DNA of 64,000 nt from Opitutaceae bacterium (GCA_024233285.1 JACKPU010000001.1:558001-622000), one strand, 5' to 3'. Shown: positions 1 to 10,095, numbered from the stretch's first letter. The notes: generated by a model from the sequence alone, not told the origin. Program-made: numbers and translations.

Positions 1-686
1 TGGGGGCGCCGCTTTTCATCCGGCTCGGAGATCGCGGGCGCAACTGGATGCGGGCGGAGGACCAGCCATCGGTTGGCGCGCTCCGCAATATCTCGATCAG
101 CAACGTGACGGCCTCGGTCTTCACGCCCTACGACGCCCGGCCGCTCGGCGCCTCGATCACCGGCCTGCCCGGCCACCCGGTGGAGAATATCTCGATCAAC
201 GGTCTCCGGGTGGTCACCGTGCGGGCGCAGGGCATGGAGGCGTTCTGGTCGCTCGATCTGGACCAAGTTGGTGCGCATGCCGGGGACTACCCCGAGTACT
301 CGATGTTTGGCGCGCTGCCCGCCTACGGGTTGTTCATCCGCGATGCGCGCGGCGTCACCCTGCGCGATGTGGAGCTGGATTTTGTGGAGCCCGACCACCG
401 CTCGGCGCTCGTGTGCGACCGGGTGTCCGGGGTGAGGGTGGACGGTCTGCGCGCCGCCACGGCTCCCGGCGCGGCCCCGGTCGTGCGCCTGCGCGGGGTG
501 TCCGACGCCCTGCTGGGCGGCGCGGTGGCCGCGGCGAGCACGGAGGTTTTCGCGAGCATCGAGGGCGGCTCGTCGCGCATCGTGCTTGGCGGCAACGATC
601 TGAGTCGGGCGCGCCGCCCGGTCGTCCTCGCGGCCGAGCTGGCTCCAGCGACGGTGGAAAACCGCGACGCGCCCGCGAGTCATTAG
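1..686 (+). CDS. GH28 polygalacturonase-like protein, C-terminal part
   Basis: The reading frame is open from base 3, so the gene began before the window. The visible part contains PLFIRLGDRGRNW followed by VGALRNISISNVTA and a later ISINGLRV. Such short Ile/Val/Asn-rich coils are typical of the right-handed beta-helix of family 28 glycoside hydrolases, which cut pectin and related polyuronides. The catalytic Asp residues lie upstream, outside the window. The last 100 residues continue the coil pattern (VTLRDVELDFV, VRVDGLRA). It lies 190 bp before the TonB-dependent receptor on the same strand, which fits a secreted polysaccharide-degrading role. A GH28-like lyase or another beta-helix enzyme cannot be excluded without the N-terminus. 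Confidence 0.75.
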   Translation, partial: GAPLFIRLGDRGRNWMRAEDQPSVGALRNISISNVTASVFTPYDARPLGASITGLPGHPVENISINGLRVVTVRAQGMEAFWSLDLDQVGAHAGDYPEYSMFGALPAYGLFIRDARGVTLRDVELDFVEPDHRSALVCDRVSGVRVDGLRAATAPGAAPVVRLRGVSDALLGGAVAAASTEVFASIEGGSSRIVLGGNDLSRARRPVVLAAELAPATVENRDAPASH

Positions 687-876
687 TTTTGGTGACGTGA
701 CGCGACGGAGCGTTTGCGTTATTCTCCCCTCGCGCGGTCCGAATCCTTGGTCCGCGCTAAGACCCACACCCTTACCCTTACTCATCGACCTTGGCCCTGC
801 CTCCTTCGCGTAGGTTCTTAACTGGCGCGGACGCGATCATGGCCCGGTCGCAAAAACCGCATCCACCACCGCCCCT

Positions 877-3800
877 ATGAAACTTGAAATGTTAATGAAG
901 TCCGGCGCGCCGTTGTTTGCCGCCCTGCTCCTGATCGGCAGCTCCTGTGTTGGTTATAGTCAAACCACTGTGTCCGCGCCTTTGCGGGACGAAGGCACTG
1001 GTGACGATTCGAAGATCACCAAGAAGGAAGAGGCACTCGTGCGGTTGTCGCCCTTCGTGGTGGAGGACACCACCGGAGACAACTCCTACCAGGCGAACAG
1101 CACGCTGGCCGGCACCCGCGTGCGCACCGACCTGAAGGACATCGCCTCCTCCATCAGCGTGGTCACCGCGCAGTTCCTCAAGGACACCGGGGTAACCAGC
1201 AACCAGGATTTGCTCGTCTACACGCCGAACACTGAGGTGGCCGGCATCGGCGGCAACTTCTCCGGCTACGCCGGTCGCAAGGCCTTCAACGAAGCCCCCG
1301 GCCTGATCAATCCGAGCAACAACAATCGTATCCGAGGTCTCGATTCGGCGGACAACACGCGCGACTACTTCCTGACCGACATCCCCTGGGACGGCTTCAA
1401 CACCGGGCGCATCGACCTGCAGCGCGGCCCCAACTCCATCCTTTTCGGCGTCGGCAGCCCCGCCGGCATCATCAACGCGAGCACCAACGACGCCGCTTTC
1501 AAGAACGGCTACAAACTCTCGAATACCGTCGATGAATACGGCTCGGTCCGCACTTCGGTGGACCTGAACCAGGTACTGCTCAAGAACTCCCTCGCGCTGC
1601 GCGTCGCGCTGTTGCAGGACGACGCCAAATACCAGCAGGACGAGGCGTTCAACGATCAGAAGCGCTTTTTTGCCGCCCTGAACTTCCACAAGCAGCTCTT
1701 CGGCGAGGGCAACAACACCAACCTGCGCATCAAATACGAGAACGGCGGGGTGGACTCCAACAACCCGCGTACCCTACCGCCCAACGACACCATCACCCCA
1801 TGGTTCACCGCGCCCTACAACAAGGTCACGGTCAACACCGCGACCCCGGGCAATGGCTACCTCTCCGCGGTCTCCCCGGCCATCAAGCTGCTGCGCCCGG
1901 GCAACATCGCCGGCCTGCAAGGCGCCACCGCCGCCTACGACGTGAAGAGTTACTTTGAAAACGGCAACGACACGCCCACCCACGTCATCACCGGCACGCA
2001 GAACAACGGTCCCGCCTGGCTCGTGCAGGCCATCCGCCCCCTACAGGTGCCAACCTTCGCGCAATACGCCTCCGCCAACCTGCCCGGCGGCTCCTTCTAT
2101 CAGGACAAGGTGCTGACCGACTCTTCTGTCTTCGACTTCTTCAACCACCTGCTCGATGGCGGCAACAAGAAGGAGTGGCAGGACTGGTATGCCCGGAATG
2201 TCGATTTCCAGCAGACCTTCTTCAACGACAAGATTGGCTTGGACATCACCTTTGACCGGCAGAAATACAAGTCCGGCCAGACTTCCATCCTCCCCGGCGG
2301 CTTCTACGCCATCGGTATGGAGGTCAACGAAGTCCTTGCCGACGGCAGCCCCAACCCCTACCTCGGCCGCCCTTACGCGGCGGGCTCCGACGCCGGCGGC
2401 AACTACTCCTACGAGACCACCCGCACCGGCAAGCGTGCCATTCTCACCGCCGATCTCGACACGCGCGACTACCTCGGCCGTCACTGGTATACCTACCTTC
2501 TCGGCCGCCATGTCCTCACCGGTCTGGCCAGTCAGGATGAACGCGATTATAAAATGGTGCAGTGGGCCCAGCATGCGACCACCACCGATCTGATCGACCT
2601 GTATGACCTGCCCGCCAGCTCCTATGGCTCGATCGGAGGCACCCGTGCCTTCGATTGGATCAATTACCTCGGCCCCAGCCTGCTGGGGTCCACCAGCGCC
2701 GCCGGTGCCGGCCTCTCGCCCATCAGAACCCGGCTCACCCCGGCCCAGTCCAACACCGTGCGCTATTTCAACAACACTTGGAACGCGCCCGCCTCCGTCA
2801 ACAAGACCGACCCCTTCTCCTATGTTGATTACATCACCGGACAAACCGTCAATGGTACCCAGGTGGACAACCCCGCCAACTACGTTGGCTGGGTCAACAA
2901 CGGCCCGGTCACTTGGCTCAGCGCTGACAATCCCAGCCAGTTCCCGCAGCTGGTGATCGGCGGCAACCGCCAGTTTTTTCGCGATATCTCCCAGGGTTTC
3001 ACTTGGCAGGGGTACCTGCTCGACGGCGACTTGGTCGCCACCTTCGGCTGGCGTAAGGATCGCGTGACCAACTACGATACCAACGCCCGCACCGACGCCG
3101 CCACCGGCATCGCGCCGTTGGAGTTTCCCCTCGACCCGGCCTCCCGCCGCGAGACCACCGGCCAGAGCCGCAATTGGAGCGGCGTTTATCATGTGCCGAA
3201 GACCCTCACCGAGAAGATATGGAACGGCCTGTCTCTCTCCGCCCTTTACAACGAGTCCAGCAACTTCAAGGCCGACGCGCCCCGCCGCAATCTCATGGGC
3301 GAGACCATCGGCAATCCCGACGGCCACACTCGCGAGAAGGGTCTCGTCCTGGGCATGCTGGATGACCGTGTGACCTTGCGCTACATCCGCTACAAGACCC
3401 GGGTCAGCAACGCCACCCTGGCCTCCGGCACCGGCGCGATTCTGGGCAGTCAGGGCTACTTGATGTATCAGCTCACGGCCTTTGGCTACACCGGCGCGGC
3501 GATGATGCAGGACGGCATGAACGGCAACGACGGCGGCTTTGCGGCGGCGGCTCCGACCTGGGTTAACTACGCCTATGCCGACGGCGTGGCCGGCGTGAAC
3601 CCCACCGACAACCTCACCAACACCAGCGCCACCTCCGCCTACCAGACCGCGCCGCAGACGATCAAATCGCGCGCGGCCGTCAACGCTTGGCTCAACGCCC
3701 CCGCCTTTCTCAACCAGAGCTTCTTCAAGTTCTGGAACGTACCCGGCGCCGGCATCAACCCGGCCGCCGGTGCCGCCAGCGGTAACTTGCGCGACGGCAT

Positions 3801-4533
3801 CGGCACGGGCAACACCATGGACAGCTTCCTCTATCTCGTCTCGATCCTGAGCCCGGCGGCGAGCACGCTCCCGGTCTCGACCGTGGACACTCTGTCCAAG
3901 GGCACCGAGGTCGAGCTCAGCGCGCGTCCCCTCGACAACTGGAACATCACGCTCAACTACGTGCGCACTTTCGCCACCCGCACCAACCTCGACAAGACCA
4001 CGGTTGCCTACATGAACGCGCTCAACGAGTTTCTCTCCGGCGACGCGGGCTACGTGCGCCTCTGGGGCCTGGCCTCGTACCAGATCAGCGAGATGTGGCA
4101 CAAGGACATCTGGCTGCCCTATCTGGTCACCCTGTCTTCTCAGGGCCAGTCCGCGCCCGAGGTCGCACGGTGGCGCCTCAATCTCGTCTCCAGCTACACC
4201 TTTGACCGCGGGCCTCTCCGCAACCTGCTGGTGGGCGGTGCCGCCCGTCTCGAGGCCAGTCGCATCGCGGGTTACCGCTATAGCCCGACGCTCGGCTACC
4301 TCGATGTCGACCAGCCGATCATGGGTCCGAAGGACTCGCACTTCGATCTCTGGGTGGGCTACACCAAGAAGCTGAAATTCCACGACATCTCCTGGCACGT
4401 CCAGCTCAACATGCGCAACGTCGGCGAGAAGACCCGCTTGGTCCCGTCCTACTACCAGCCGGATGGCTCCCTCTCCCTCGCCCGCATCCAGCAGGGCATG
4501 GAGTGGATGCTCACCAACACGTTTGAATTTTGA
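877..4533 (+). CDS. TonB-dependent outer-membrane receptor
   Basis: A 1218-residue outer-membrane transporter for large ligands, here probably oligosaccharides. It starts with a signal peptide (residues 1-29, hydrophobic APLFAALLLIG). LSPFVVED near residue 58 is the usual N-terminal motif of Opitutaceae receptors and may act as the TonB box. A plug domain follows (about 70-220, with GTRVRTDLKDIASSISVV and IDLQRGPNSILFGVGSPAG). The rest is an Asn/Tyr-rich beta-barrel ending in Phe, as expected for Bam-dependent insertion. No SusD-like partner lies nearby, which is normal in this family. The start has no strong ribosome-binding site. The downstream hydrolases suggest it imports their products, but the ligand cannot be read from sequence. 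Confidence 0.9.
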   Translation: MKLEMLMKSGAPLFAALLLIGSSCVGYSQTTVSAPLRDEGTGDDSKITKKEEALVRLSPFVVEDTTGDNSYQANSTLAGTRVRTDLKDIASSISVVTAQFLKDTGVTSNQDLLVYTPNTEVAGIGGNFSGYAGRKAFNEAPGLINPSNNNRIRGLDSADNTRDYFLTDIPWDGFNTGRIDLQRGPNSILFGVGSPAGIINASTNDAAFKNGYKLSNTVDEYGSVRTSVDLNQVLLKNSLALRVALLQDDAKYQQDEAFNDQKRFFAALNFHKQLFGEGNNTNLRIKYENGGVDSNNPRTLPPNDTITPWFTAPYNKVTVNTATPGNGYLSAVSPAIKLLRPGNIAGLQGATAAYDVKSYFENGNDTPTHVITGTQNNGPAWLVQAIRPLQVPTFAQYASANLPGGSFYQDKVLTDSSVFDFFNHLLDGGNKKEWQDWYARNVDFQQTFFNDKIGLDITFDRQKYKSGQTSILPGGFYAIGMEVNEVLADGSPNPYLGRPYAAGSDAGGNYSYETTRTGKRAILTADLDTRDYLGRHWYTYLLGRHVLTGLASQDERDYKMVQWAQHATTTDLIDLYDLPASSYGSIGGTRAFDWINYLGPSLLGSTSAAGAGLSPIRTRLTPAQSNTVRYFNNTWNAPASVNKTDPFSYVDYITGQTVNGTQVDNPANYVGWVNNGPVTWLSADNPSQFPQLVIGGNRQFFRDISQGFTWQGYLLDGDLVATFGWRKDRVTNYDTNARTDAATGIAPLEFPLDPASRRETTGQSRNWSGVYHVPKTLTEKIWNGLSLSALYNESSNFKADAPRRNLMGETIGNPDGHTREKGLVLGMLDDRVTLRYIRYKTRVSNATLASGTGAILGSQGYLMYQLTAFGYTGAAMMQDGMNGNDGGFAAAAPTWVNYAYADGVAGVNPTDNLTNTSATSAYQTAPQTIKSRAAVNAWLNAPAFLNQSFFKFWNVPGAGINPAAGAASGNLRDGIGTGNTMDSFLYLVSILSPAASTLPVSTVDTLSKGTEVELSARPLDNWNITLNYVRTFATRTNLDKTTVAYMNALNEFLSGDAGYVRLWGLASYQISEMWHKDIWLPYLVTLSSQGQSAPEVARWRLNLVSSYTFDRGPLRNLLVGGAARLEASRIAGYRYSPTLGYLDVDQPIMGPKDSHFDLWVGYTKKLKFHDISWHVQLNMRNVGEKTRLVPSYYQPDGSLSLARIQQGMEWMLTNTFEF

Positions 4534-4552
4534 CCTTGTTCTGGTGTCGCGG

Positions 4553-4578
4553 GCGCGGGGCGCGGGTGCGCCCCGCGC
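4553..4578 (+). terminator. GC-rich hairpin after the TonB receptor
   Basis: A perfect 11-bp stem (GCGCGGGGCGC with its complement) around a GGGT loop lies 20 bp after the receptor stop and is followed by TTTCGC. The U-tract is weak, so it may attenuate rather than end transcription before the downstream hydrolase gene. Confidence 0.5.
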
Positions 4579-4605
4579 TTTCGCGCACTCGCGGCTCCTC
4601 CTCCG

Positions 4606-6363
4606 ATGAAATTCTCCCGCCCACTCCCGGCCCTTGCGCTTTGCGCCTTGGCGGTCGCCGCGCATGGCGCCGACCATGGCGTGATTTTTGAGAGCAATGT
4701 CCCGATGAAGACCCGGGACGGAGTGACGCTTGTCGCCGACATCTACCGGCCAGCCGCCGAGGGGCAGTTTCCGGTGATTCTGACGCGCACGCCCTACGAC
4801 AAATACACCAATCTGGGAATGGGGCTGGCGGTCGCGCAGCGCGGCTACGTCGGGATCATTCAGGATGTGCGCGGGCGCTACCGGTCGGGGGGCGAGTGGT
4901 ATCCCTTCAAGCACGAGGCCGCCGACGGCTACGACGCGGTCGAGTGGGCCGCGGCCCTGCCTTATGCCAATGGCAAGGTGGCCCTGGTCGGCGGTTCCTA
5001 CGTCGGCGTGACCGTCATGCAGGCGGCGGTCGCGGCCCCGCCGCACTTGGTCGCCATCGCGCCGTCCGTCACCGCGTCGAACTACCACGAGCACTGGGTT
5101 TACAACGGCGGAGCGTTCATGCAGTTGCTCAACCAGGCGTGGTCGTCGGTCCTTTCGATCGATGCGATCACCCGCCGCGCCGCCGGCTCGGCCAATCCGG
5201 GCTACTGGGATTACCGCCGCCCCATCTCCGCCTATCCCGTGATCGACAAAGTCTCCAACCAGGATGTGGCACCCTACTACGCTGACTGGGTTGCGCACCC
5301 GGATTATGATGACTATTGGAAGCAATGGGCGATCGACGAACGCTACGACCAGATCACCGTGCCGGCCCTGCACGAGGCTGCGTGGTACGATTTGTTTCAG
5401 CAGGGTTCGATCCAGAACTACGTCGGCATCAAGACCCATGGCGCCAACGCCGCCGCCCGCGCCGGCCAGCGTCTCGTCATCCGGCCCGGCGGCCATGCCG
5501 GCAACGGCCCGAAAATCGGCGAGGTCGATTTTGGCCCGGGCTCCGCTTTCGACATGTGGGACTACACCATGCGCTGGTTCGACCACTACGTGAAGGGGGA
5601 GGACAACGGCATCGACCGGGAAAAACCCGTGAAGCTGTTTGTCATGGGCCGCAACGCTTGGCGCGACGAGGGCGAGTGGCCGCTGGCGCGAACCCGTTAT
5701 ACGCGCTACCACCTGCGCTCGGGCGGCCGGGCCAACAGTGTGGCGGGCGACGGCATCCTCGCGGTCGGGCCCCCGGGCGGCGCGCTGGTCGACTCCTATG
5801 TGTCGGATCCCCACCGGCCGGTGGCGACGCACGGCGGCGCCATCCTCGGCGACGAGGGGCGCTATATCCAGGGGCCGCTCGACCAGCGCGAAAACGAACA
5901 GCGCTCCGACGTGCTGGTTTACACCACGCCGGTTCTGACCGAGGACACCGAGGTCACCGGGCCGCTCGCCGTGGAACTCTACGTCAGCTCGTCGGCGGTG
6001 GACACCGATTTCACGGCCAAGCTCGTCGACGTGCATCCCGACGGCCGGGCGATCAATTTGGCCGACGGCATCAAGCGCGCCCGGTACCGTGATTCCCGCG
6101 AGTACCCCGAGCTCATGCAGCCCGGCGCCATCTACAAACTCACCATCGACCTGGGCTCCACCGCCAATGTGTTCTTGGCCGGCCATCGCATCCGGCTCGA
6201 GATCGCCAGCTCCAACTTCCCCCGGTTTGACCGCAACCCGCAGACCGGCGGGCGCGACGACGGCGCCGCGCCGTTTGCCACCGCGACCAACGTGATCCAT
6301 CACGACCGCGATCATCCCTCCGCGATCATTCTGCCAATCATCCCGTCCGAGACCAACCCATGA
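4606..6363 (+). CDS. CocE/NonD family (peptidase S15-like) secreted hydrolase
   Basis: A 585-residue alpha/beta hydrolase with a signal peptide ending near AHGA (residue 21). The S15 core opens with MKTRDGVTLVADIYRP. The catalytic triad is readable as Ser131 in GGSYVG, Asp262 in AWYDLF and His297 in PGGHAG. The C-terminal part (about 370-585) has the jelly-roll signature DVLVYTTPVLTEDTEVTGP and RLEIASSNFPRFDRNP. Family members cleave esters, acyl groups or X-Pro dipeptides. Beside glycoside hydrolases, an ester- or acyl-removing role is the more likely reading (inference). The last four bases overlap the start of the next gene (ATGA), implying translational coupling. A paralogue lies at 41440-43188. 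Confidence 0.87.
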   Translation: MKFSRPLPALALCALAVAAHGADHGVIFESNVPMKTRDGVTLVADIYRPAAEGQFPVILTRTPYDKYTNLGMGLAVAQRGYVGIIQDVRGRYRSGGEWYPFKHEAADGYDAVEWAAALPYANGKVALVGGSYVGVTVMQAAVAAPPHLVAIAPSVTASNYHEHWVYNGGAFMQLLNQAWSSVLSIDAITRRAAGSANPGYWDYRRPISAYPVIDKVSNQDVAPYYADWVAHPDYDDYWKQWAIDERYDQITVPALHEAAWYDLFQQGSIQNYVGIKTHGANAAARAGQRLVIRPGGHAGNGPKIGEVDFGPGSAFDMWDYTMRWFDHYVKGEDNGIDREKPVKLFVMGRNAWRDEGEWPLARTRYTRYHLRSGGRANSVAGDGILAVGPPGGALVDSYVSDPHRPVATHGGAILGDEGRYIQGPLDQRENEQRSDVLVYTTPVLTEDTEVTGPLAVELYVSSSAVDTDFTAKLVDVHPDGRAINLADGIKRARYRDSREYPELMQPGAIYKLTIDLGSTANVFLAGHRIRLEIASSNFPRFDRNPQTGGRDDGAAPFATATNVIHHDRDHPSAIILPIIPSETNP

Positions 6364-8105
6364 ATCCGACCCAACGCCGTCGATGGGGCCTCGCTTTGGT
6401 GGCGGCCTGCGTCGTAGCCCTGATGGCACGGGCCGGGGATTCTCCCGTGCCACCGCCGCTTCACACCTATGTCCTGCCCGCCGCCGGCACTCCTGCCGCT
6501 TATGACGAGGCGGTTACGGTTTCCGCGTTGCAAGGGCTCATCAATCGCACCGCTCCCGAACTCTACCTGTTCGCTCCTTCCGATCCGCGGCCGGCGTTCT
6601 GGTTGAATGTTTTCCATCAAACGGGCCGGTGGTTGGAAGGCCGGTCGCTTCAACCGGTGGCCGGACTCGACGCCTTGGTTCGCCTCGCGGCTGATCGGTT
6701 GAAGGGTGCCGTGATCTGGGATCCGGCCGTGCCCGCAACTGTCAACGTAGCGACGACCGCGGCGGGCGTGCTCGACCTGATGGTCGTCAGCCCGGATCAG
6801 TCCGCGCACCTCGCTGCGTGGGGCGTGCCCGTGGTCCTCGACCTGCGCGGCAAATTCACCGGCGCGGAAACCGGCAGCGCCAAGAACGACGCCTACCGCT
6901 GGGCCCTGCGCGAGTTTTTGGCCACCGGCCGCTGCTCCACGCGCTGGATGTTTCTTTACCACGACGCCTTCTTCGCGCGGGCCCAGGGGCACCTCGCCTA
7001 CGCCGTCAACCGCGACTGGGCCGTGCGCAACCGCGCCTTCGTCTTCGACCTGTCGCCCTGGGCCGATGAGAAGCCCGAGGACGACCCGGACCAGCGCCTC
7101 GGACTGGATCAGGAAACCTACCGCCTGATTCTGGAGGAAAACCTCCGGCAGACCCGCGGCGAACACATGACGGAGCTGGCCGGGTTCTTCGACTTTCAAA
7201 AATACAGCAACGTGGCCCCTCATCGCAGCCGGCACGAGCCGGTGCCCACCGAGTGGCAGACCGTGTGGATGATCTCTCCCTACAACGCCTACCAGAACAC
7301 GGTCACCAGTGATTGCTACAACCAGTCCTTCCACAGCCACGCGCCGCGGGCGCCGCTGCGGCAGCATCCCGCCACGCCCGCCGTGCCGCCGCTCGAAAAC
7401 AAGGTCTATGTCAGCATCCTCATGGCCGACTACGACTCGGGCACGCCGCTCTACGATTTCCTGCCCAAAAACTGGCTCAACCACGGGCGCGGCGAGCTGC
7501 CGCTGGCCTGGGGCGTCAACCCCAACCTGCGCGACACCTACCCCGACATCGTGGAATATTTTTACGCCGCCGCCACGCCGATCGACCTGTTCGTCAGCGA
7601 CGCTTCGGCGGCCGGCTACATGAATCCCAACCGGATCAAGCCCGAGTATCTGCCGCTCTTTGTGCGCCACAACCAGCGGTATTTCCGCGAGCAGGATCAA
7701 TCGATCGCCGCCATGGTGCTCGACTGGGACCAGCCCACCCCCGCGGTCAAGGACGCCTTCCGCGAGTTCGCGCCCGACGGCTTCGCCACCATCGTGATGG
7801 ATCTGCACGACAGCGGCGGCAAGCTGCCGGACCCCCAGGTCTGGAAAGGCATGCCCGTGCTCGAGCTCGTCAACAACGCCGGCGCGCCGGACCCGCCCGC
7901 GCTTATCGCCTCGCACATGGCGGAGGCCCTGCGGCAACGCGGCCCGCAAAAGCCCGGGTTTTATTTCTTCCGCCTGGTCTGGATCAGCCCGCGCGATGCG
8001 GTGGCCGCCCTGGACGAGTTGCGAAAACAGGCGCCCGACATCGATTTCACCGTCGTGGATCTGCCCACCTTGCTCGCCTTGTTCAAGCAGGCGCACACGC
8101 CCTGA
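6360..8105 (+). CDS. GxGYxYP-family secreted protein (putative glycoside hydrolase)
   Basis: A 581-residue protein with an N-terminal signal sequence (hydrophobic LALVAACVVALMARA). After it comes a domain beginning HTYVLPAAG and VTVSALQGLINRTAPELYL, typical of the N-terminal region of GxGYxYP proteins. In the middle, WMISPYNAYQN, YVSILMADYDSGTPLYDF and LPLAWGVNPNLRDTYPDIVEYFY match the TIM-barrel-like GxGYxYP core. The name-giving motif appears as AAGYMNPNRI. These proteins occur in polysaccharide-use loci of Bacteroidota and Verrucomicrobiota and are predicted glycoside hydrolases without a firmly known substrate. It is translationally coupled to the upstream CocE hydrolase. Confidence 0.8.
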   Translation: MNPTQRRRWGLALVAACVVALMARAGDSPVPPPLHTYVLPAAGTPAAYDEAVTVSALQGLINRTAPELYLFAPSDPRPAFWLNVFHQTGRWLEGRSLQPVAGLDALVRLAADRLKGAVIWDPAVPATVNVATTAAGVLDLMVVSPDQSAHLAAWGVPVVLDLRGKFTGAETGSAKNDAYRWALREFLATGRCSTRWMFLYHDAFFARAQGHLAYAVNRDWAVRNRAFVFDLSPWADEKPEDDPDQRLGLDQETYRLILEENLRQTRGEHMTELAGFFDFQKYSNVAPHRSRHEPVPTEWQTVWMISPYNAYQNTVTSDCYNQSFHSHAPRAPLRQHPATPAVPPLENKVYVSILMADYDSGTPLYDFLPKNWLNHGRGELPLAWGVNPNLRDTYPDIVEYFYAAATPIDLFVSDASAAGYMNPNRIKPEYLPLFVRHNQRYFREQDQSIAAMVLDWDQPTPAVKDAFREFAPDGFATIVMDLHDSGGKLPDPQVWKGMPVLELVNNAGAPDPPALIASHMAEALRQRGPQKPGFYFFRLVWISPRDAVAALDELRKQAPDIDFTVVDLPTLLALFKQAHTP

Positions 8106-8157
8106 ACCGCTTTTTTCCCATGACACTCCTCCTTGTTCTCAACCTAGGGATTTCCTT

Positions 8158-9210
8158 ATGAAACCGCTGACCAAACCCGTGCGCTGGGGCGTGATCGGCT
8201 GCGGCCAGATCGCCGTCGACAAGACCATCCCGGCACTGCTGGCCGCCGCCGGCGCGCGCCTCGTGGCCATCGCCGACGTGTTGCCCGCCCGCCGCGCCCT
8301 GGCCCTGGAACTCGCCGCGCGGGCCGGCCGCGCCGATGTGCGCGCGCATGACTCCGCCGAGGCGCTGCTGGCCGATTCCGGCGTCGACGCGGTCTATATC
8401 GCCCTGCCCACCGGCCTGCATGCCGGGGCGGTGCAAGCCGCCGCGCGCGCGGGCAAGGCCATCCTGTGCGAAAAACCGCTCGGCCGCTCCACGACGGAGG
8501 TCGCGGCCATGGTGGAGGCCGCGCGGCGGCACGACGTGCCGCTGATGACCGGCTACATGTCGCGCTTCGGCGATGTCTTCCAAAAGGCCGTCGCCCTGAT
8601 CCGCGACGGCGCCATCGGCCCGGTCACCTACGTGGCGGGGCACTTTTCCTACTGCGCCCTCGATTGCTATCCCCCCGGCGCGCCCGGCGGCTGGCGCTGG
8701 ACCGACCCGGAAGGCGGCGGGCCGCTGCTCGACATCGGCATCTACCTGGCGTTTGGCATCCGCGAGATCCTCGGCGAGCACATCACCGAGGTGTGGCCGG
8801 TCAATTGCGACATGATCGCCCCGGCCGGCGCGGTGGTGCGCGACAGTTCACTGGCCTGCTTCCGCACCGCGCGCGGCACGCCCGGCACGTTTGTCACCAC
8901 CTTCACCAACAGCGCCAGCACCCTCAGCTTCTTTGGCACGCACGGCAGCCTTGTGCTCGACCAAGCCTTCCGCCAGACCCCCGGCGCGCGCCTGGTCTGC
9001 GCGGGGCGGGAGGTCAACCTGACCCTCGACACGCTGGCCGATGACACCCTGCCGCACTTCGACAACTACCGCCGGGAGTTCGAGCACTTCTCCGCCGCGC
9101 TGGCCGCGGGCGGTCCCTGGCGACCCTCGCCGGAGGACGTCCTGGCCGACGCCCGGCTCCTCGACGCCCTCGGCGCATCCCTCGCCGCCGTGCCCGTGAC
9201 GCCCGCCTGA
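8158..9210 (+). CDS. Gfo/Idh/MocA family NAD(P)-dependent oxidoreductase
   Basis: A 350-residue cytoplasmic dehydrogenase. The Rossmann fold starts at once with RWGVIGCGQIAVDKTIPAL, then VDAVYIALPTGLH, and the family Lys is in CEKPLGRS. The C-terminal alpha/beta domain contains GWRWTDPEGGGPLLDIGIYLAFGIREIL, with the usual D-x-G-x-Y arrangement. The start at 8158 is chosen because the Rossmann strand follows directly; an upstream extension would overlap the preceding gene and is not family-like. Members oxidise or epimerise sugars, often with the neighbouring isomerase-like TIM barrel. A second member lies at 31376-32512. Confidence 0.87.
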   Translation: MKPLTKPVRWGVIGCGQIAVDKTIPALLAAAGARLVAIADVLPARRALALELAARAGRADVRAHDSAEALLADSGVDAVYIALPTGLHAGAVQAAARAGKAILCEKPLGRSTTEVAAMVEAARRHDVPLMTGYMSRFGDVFQKAVALIRDGAIGPVTYVAGHFSYCALDCYPPGAPGGWRWTDPEGGGPLLDIGIYLAFGIREILGEHITEVWPVNCDMIAPAGAVVRDSSLACFRTARGTPGTFVTTFTNSASTLSFFGTHGSLVLDQAFRQTPGARLVCAGREVNLTLDTLADDTLPHFDNYRREFEHFSAALAAGGPWRPSPEDVLADARLLDALGASLAAVPVTPA

Positions 9211-9225
9211 TACCTTTTCACCATC

Positions 9226-10089
9226 ATGAAACTCGCCATCAACGGCCAGCAACTGGCCAACACCCATTCCCTCGCCCAGATCCTCGACGTGCTCAACGAG
9301 CACGCGGTTGACGCCATCGAATTGTGGCCGTGGAACCTGCCCCCCGGTCGCGGCGCGGGCGAGGAGGACGAACAGCGCTACGAGAAGCGCGATGTCGCCG
9401 CCGCCGCCGGGCTGCTGCGCCAGCGCGGCGTCACCTGCGCCTGCGTCACCCTCGGCTTCAACGCCGCCCCGATCTGCTTCGCCAGCGGGGGCGGGGCCAA
9501 CTACACGCGGGCCCTCATCGGCGCGGTCGACGCGGCCGTCACCCTCGGGGCCAAGATCGTCAACACTTACTGCGTGGGCATCCCCCTCGAATACTGGGGT
9601 CGCGCCGCCCAGCCGGCCGGCGCCTACGCGGCGGAAAAAGGCGTGGTCATCACCCTGGAAAACGAGGCGCACGACGAGTCGGGCCTGCCCGCCAATGTCG
9701 CCGACGTGCTCGACAAGTTCGGCGGCCCCGGCCTCGGCACCGAGTTCGACCCGTGCAACTACTACCACGCGGGCATCGAGCCGTTCCCGTATGCCTACGA
9801 CACCATTCGCAAGCACATCCGCTACGTCCACTTGAAGGGCGGCAGCCAGTATCACGCCGAGGTGCGCGGCCTGCGCAAGGGCTACCCCATGCGCGACAGC
9901 CGCCGCGACTTCATCGCCTACGTGCCGCTGCCCGAGGCCGCGTTCAACGTCGAGGCCATGGTGCGCGCCCTGCGGCGCGACGGCTACGACGGCTGGCTCA
10001 CGCTCGAGCCGCATGTCACCGGCGACGACATCCTCGAGTTCTACCGGCAGGAGGTCCCGTATGTCAAAAACCTGCTCGCCTCCCGGTAA
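9226..10089 (+). CDS. Sugar phosphate isomerase/epimerase-like TIM barrel
   Basis: A 287-residue protein of the xylose-isomerase-like TIM-barrel superfamily. The metal-site pattern is visible: Glu in VVITLENEAHDES, Asp in LGTEFDPCNYYHAG, His in IRYVHLKGG, and a terminal Glu in GWLTLEPHVTGDD. It starts 15 bp after the oxidoreductase stop, and this pair is common in sugar and inositol catabolism, where the isomerase-like enzyme acts on the keto-sugar made by the dehydrogenase. No signal peptide is present, so it is cytoplasmic. The exact substrate is unknown. Confidence 0.8.
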   Translation: MKLAINGQQLANTHSLAQILDVLNEHAVDAIELWPWNLPPGRGAGEEDEQRYEKRDVAAAAGLLRQRGVTCACVTLGFNAAPICFASGGGANYTRALIGAVDAAVTLGAKIVNTYCVGIPLEYWGRAAQPAGAYAAEKGVVITLENEAHDESGLPANVADVLDKFGGPGLGTEFDPCNYYHAGIEPFPYAYDTIRKHIRYVHLKGGSQYHAEVRGLRKGYPMRDSRRDFIAYVPLPEAAFNVEAMVRALRRDGYDGWLTLEPHVTGDDILEFYRQEVPYVKNLLASR

Positions 10090-10095
10090 TCCATC

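Noticed and set aside
687..876. Possible RNA gene before the TonB receptor
   Set aside because: Only a 6-bp GCGCGG/CCGCGC hairpin (732-757) was found; no cloverleaf, no conserved riboswitch core.
4606..6363. Cocaine esterase or X-Pro dipeptidase as a specific name for the CocE protein
   Set aside because: The triad proves the family only; neighbouring glycan genes do not fit those particular substrates.
2041..6453. A 1470-codon open frame on the minus strand
   Set aside because: It lies opposite the TonB receptor and CocE hydrolase, has Val/Gly/Arg-rich sequence with no family pattern, and is explained by third-position GC bias.
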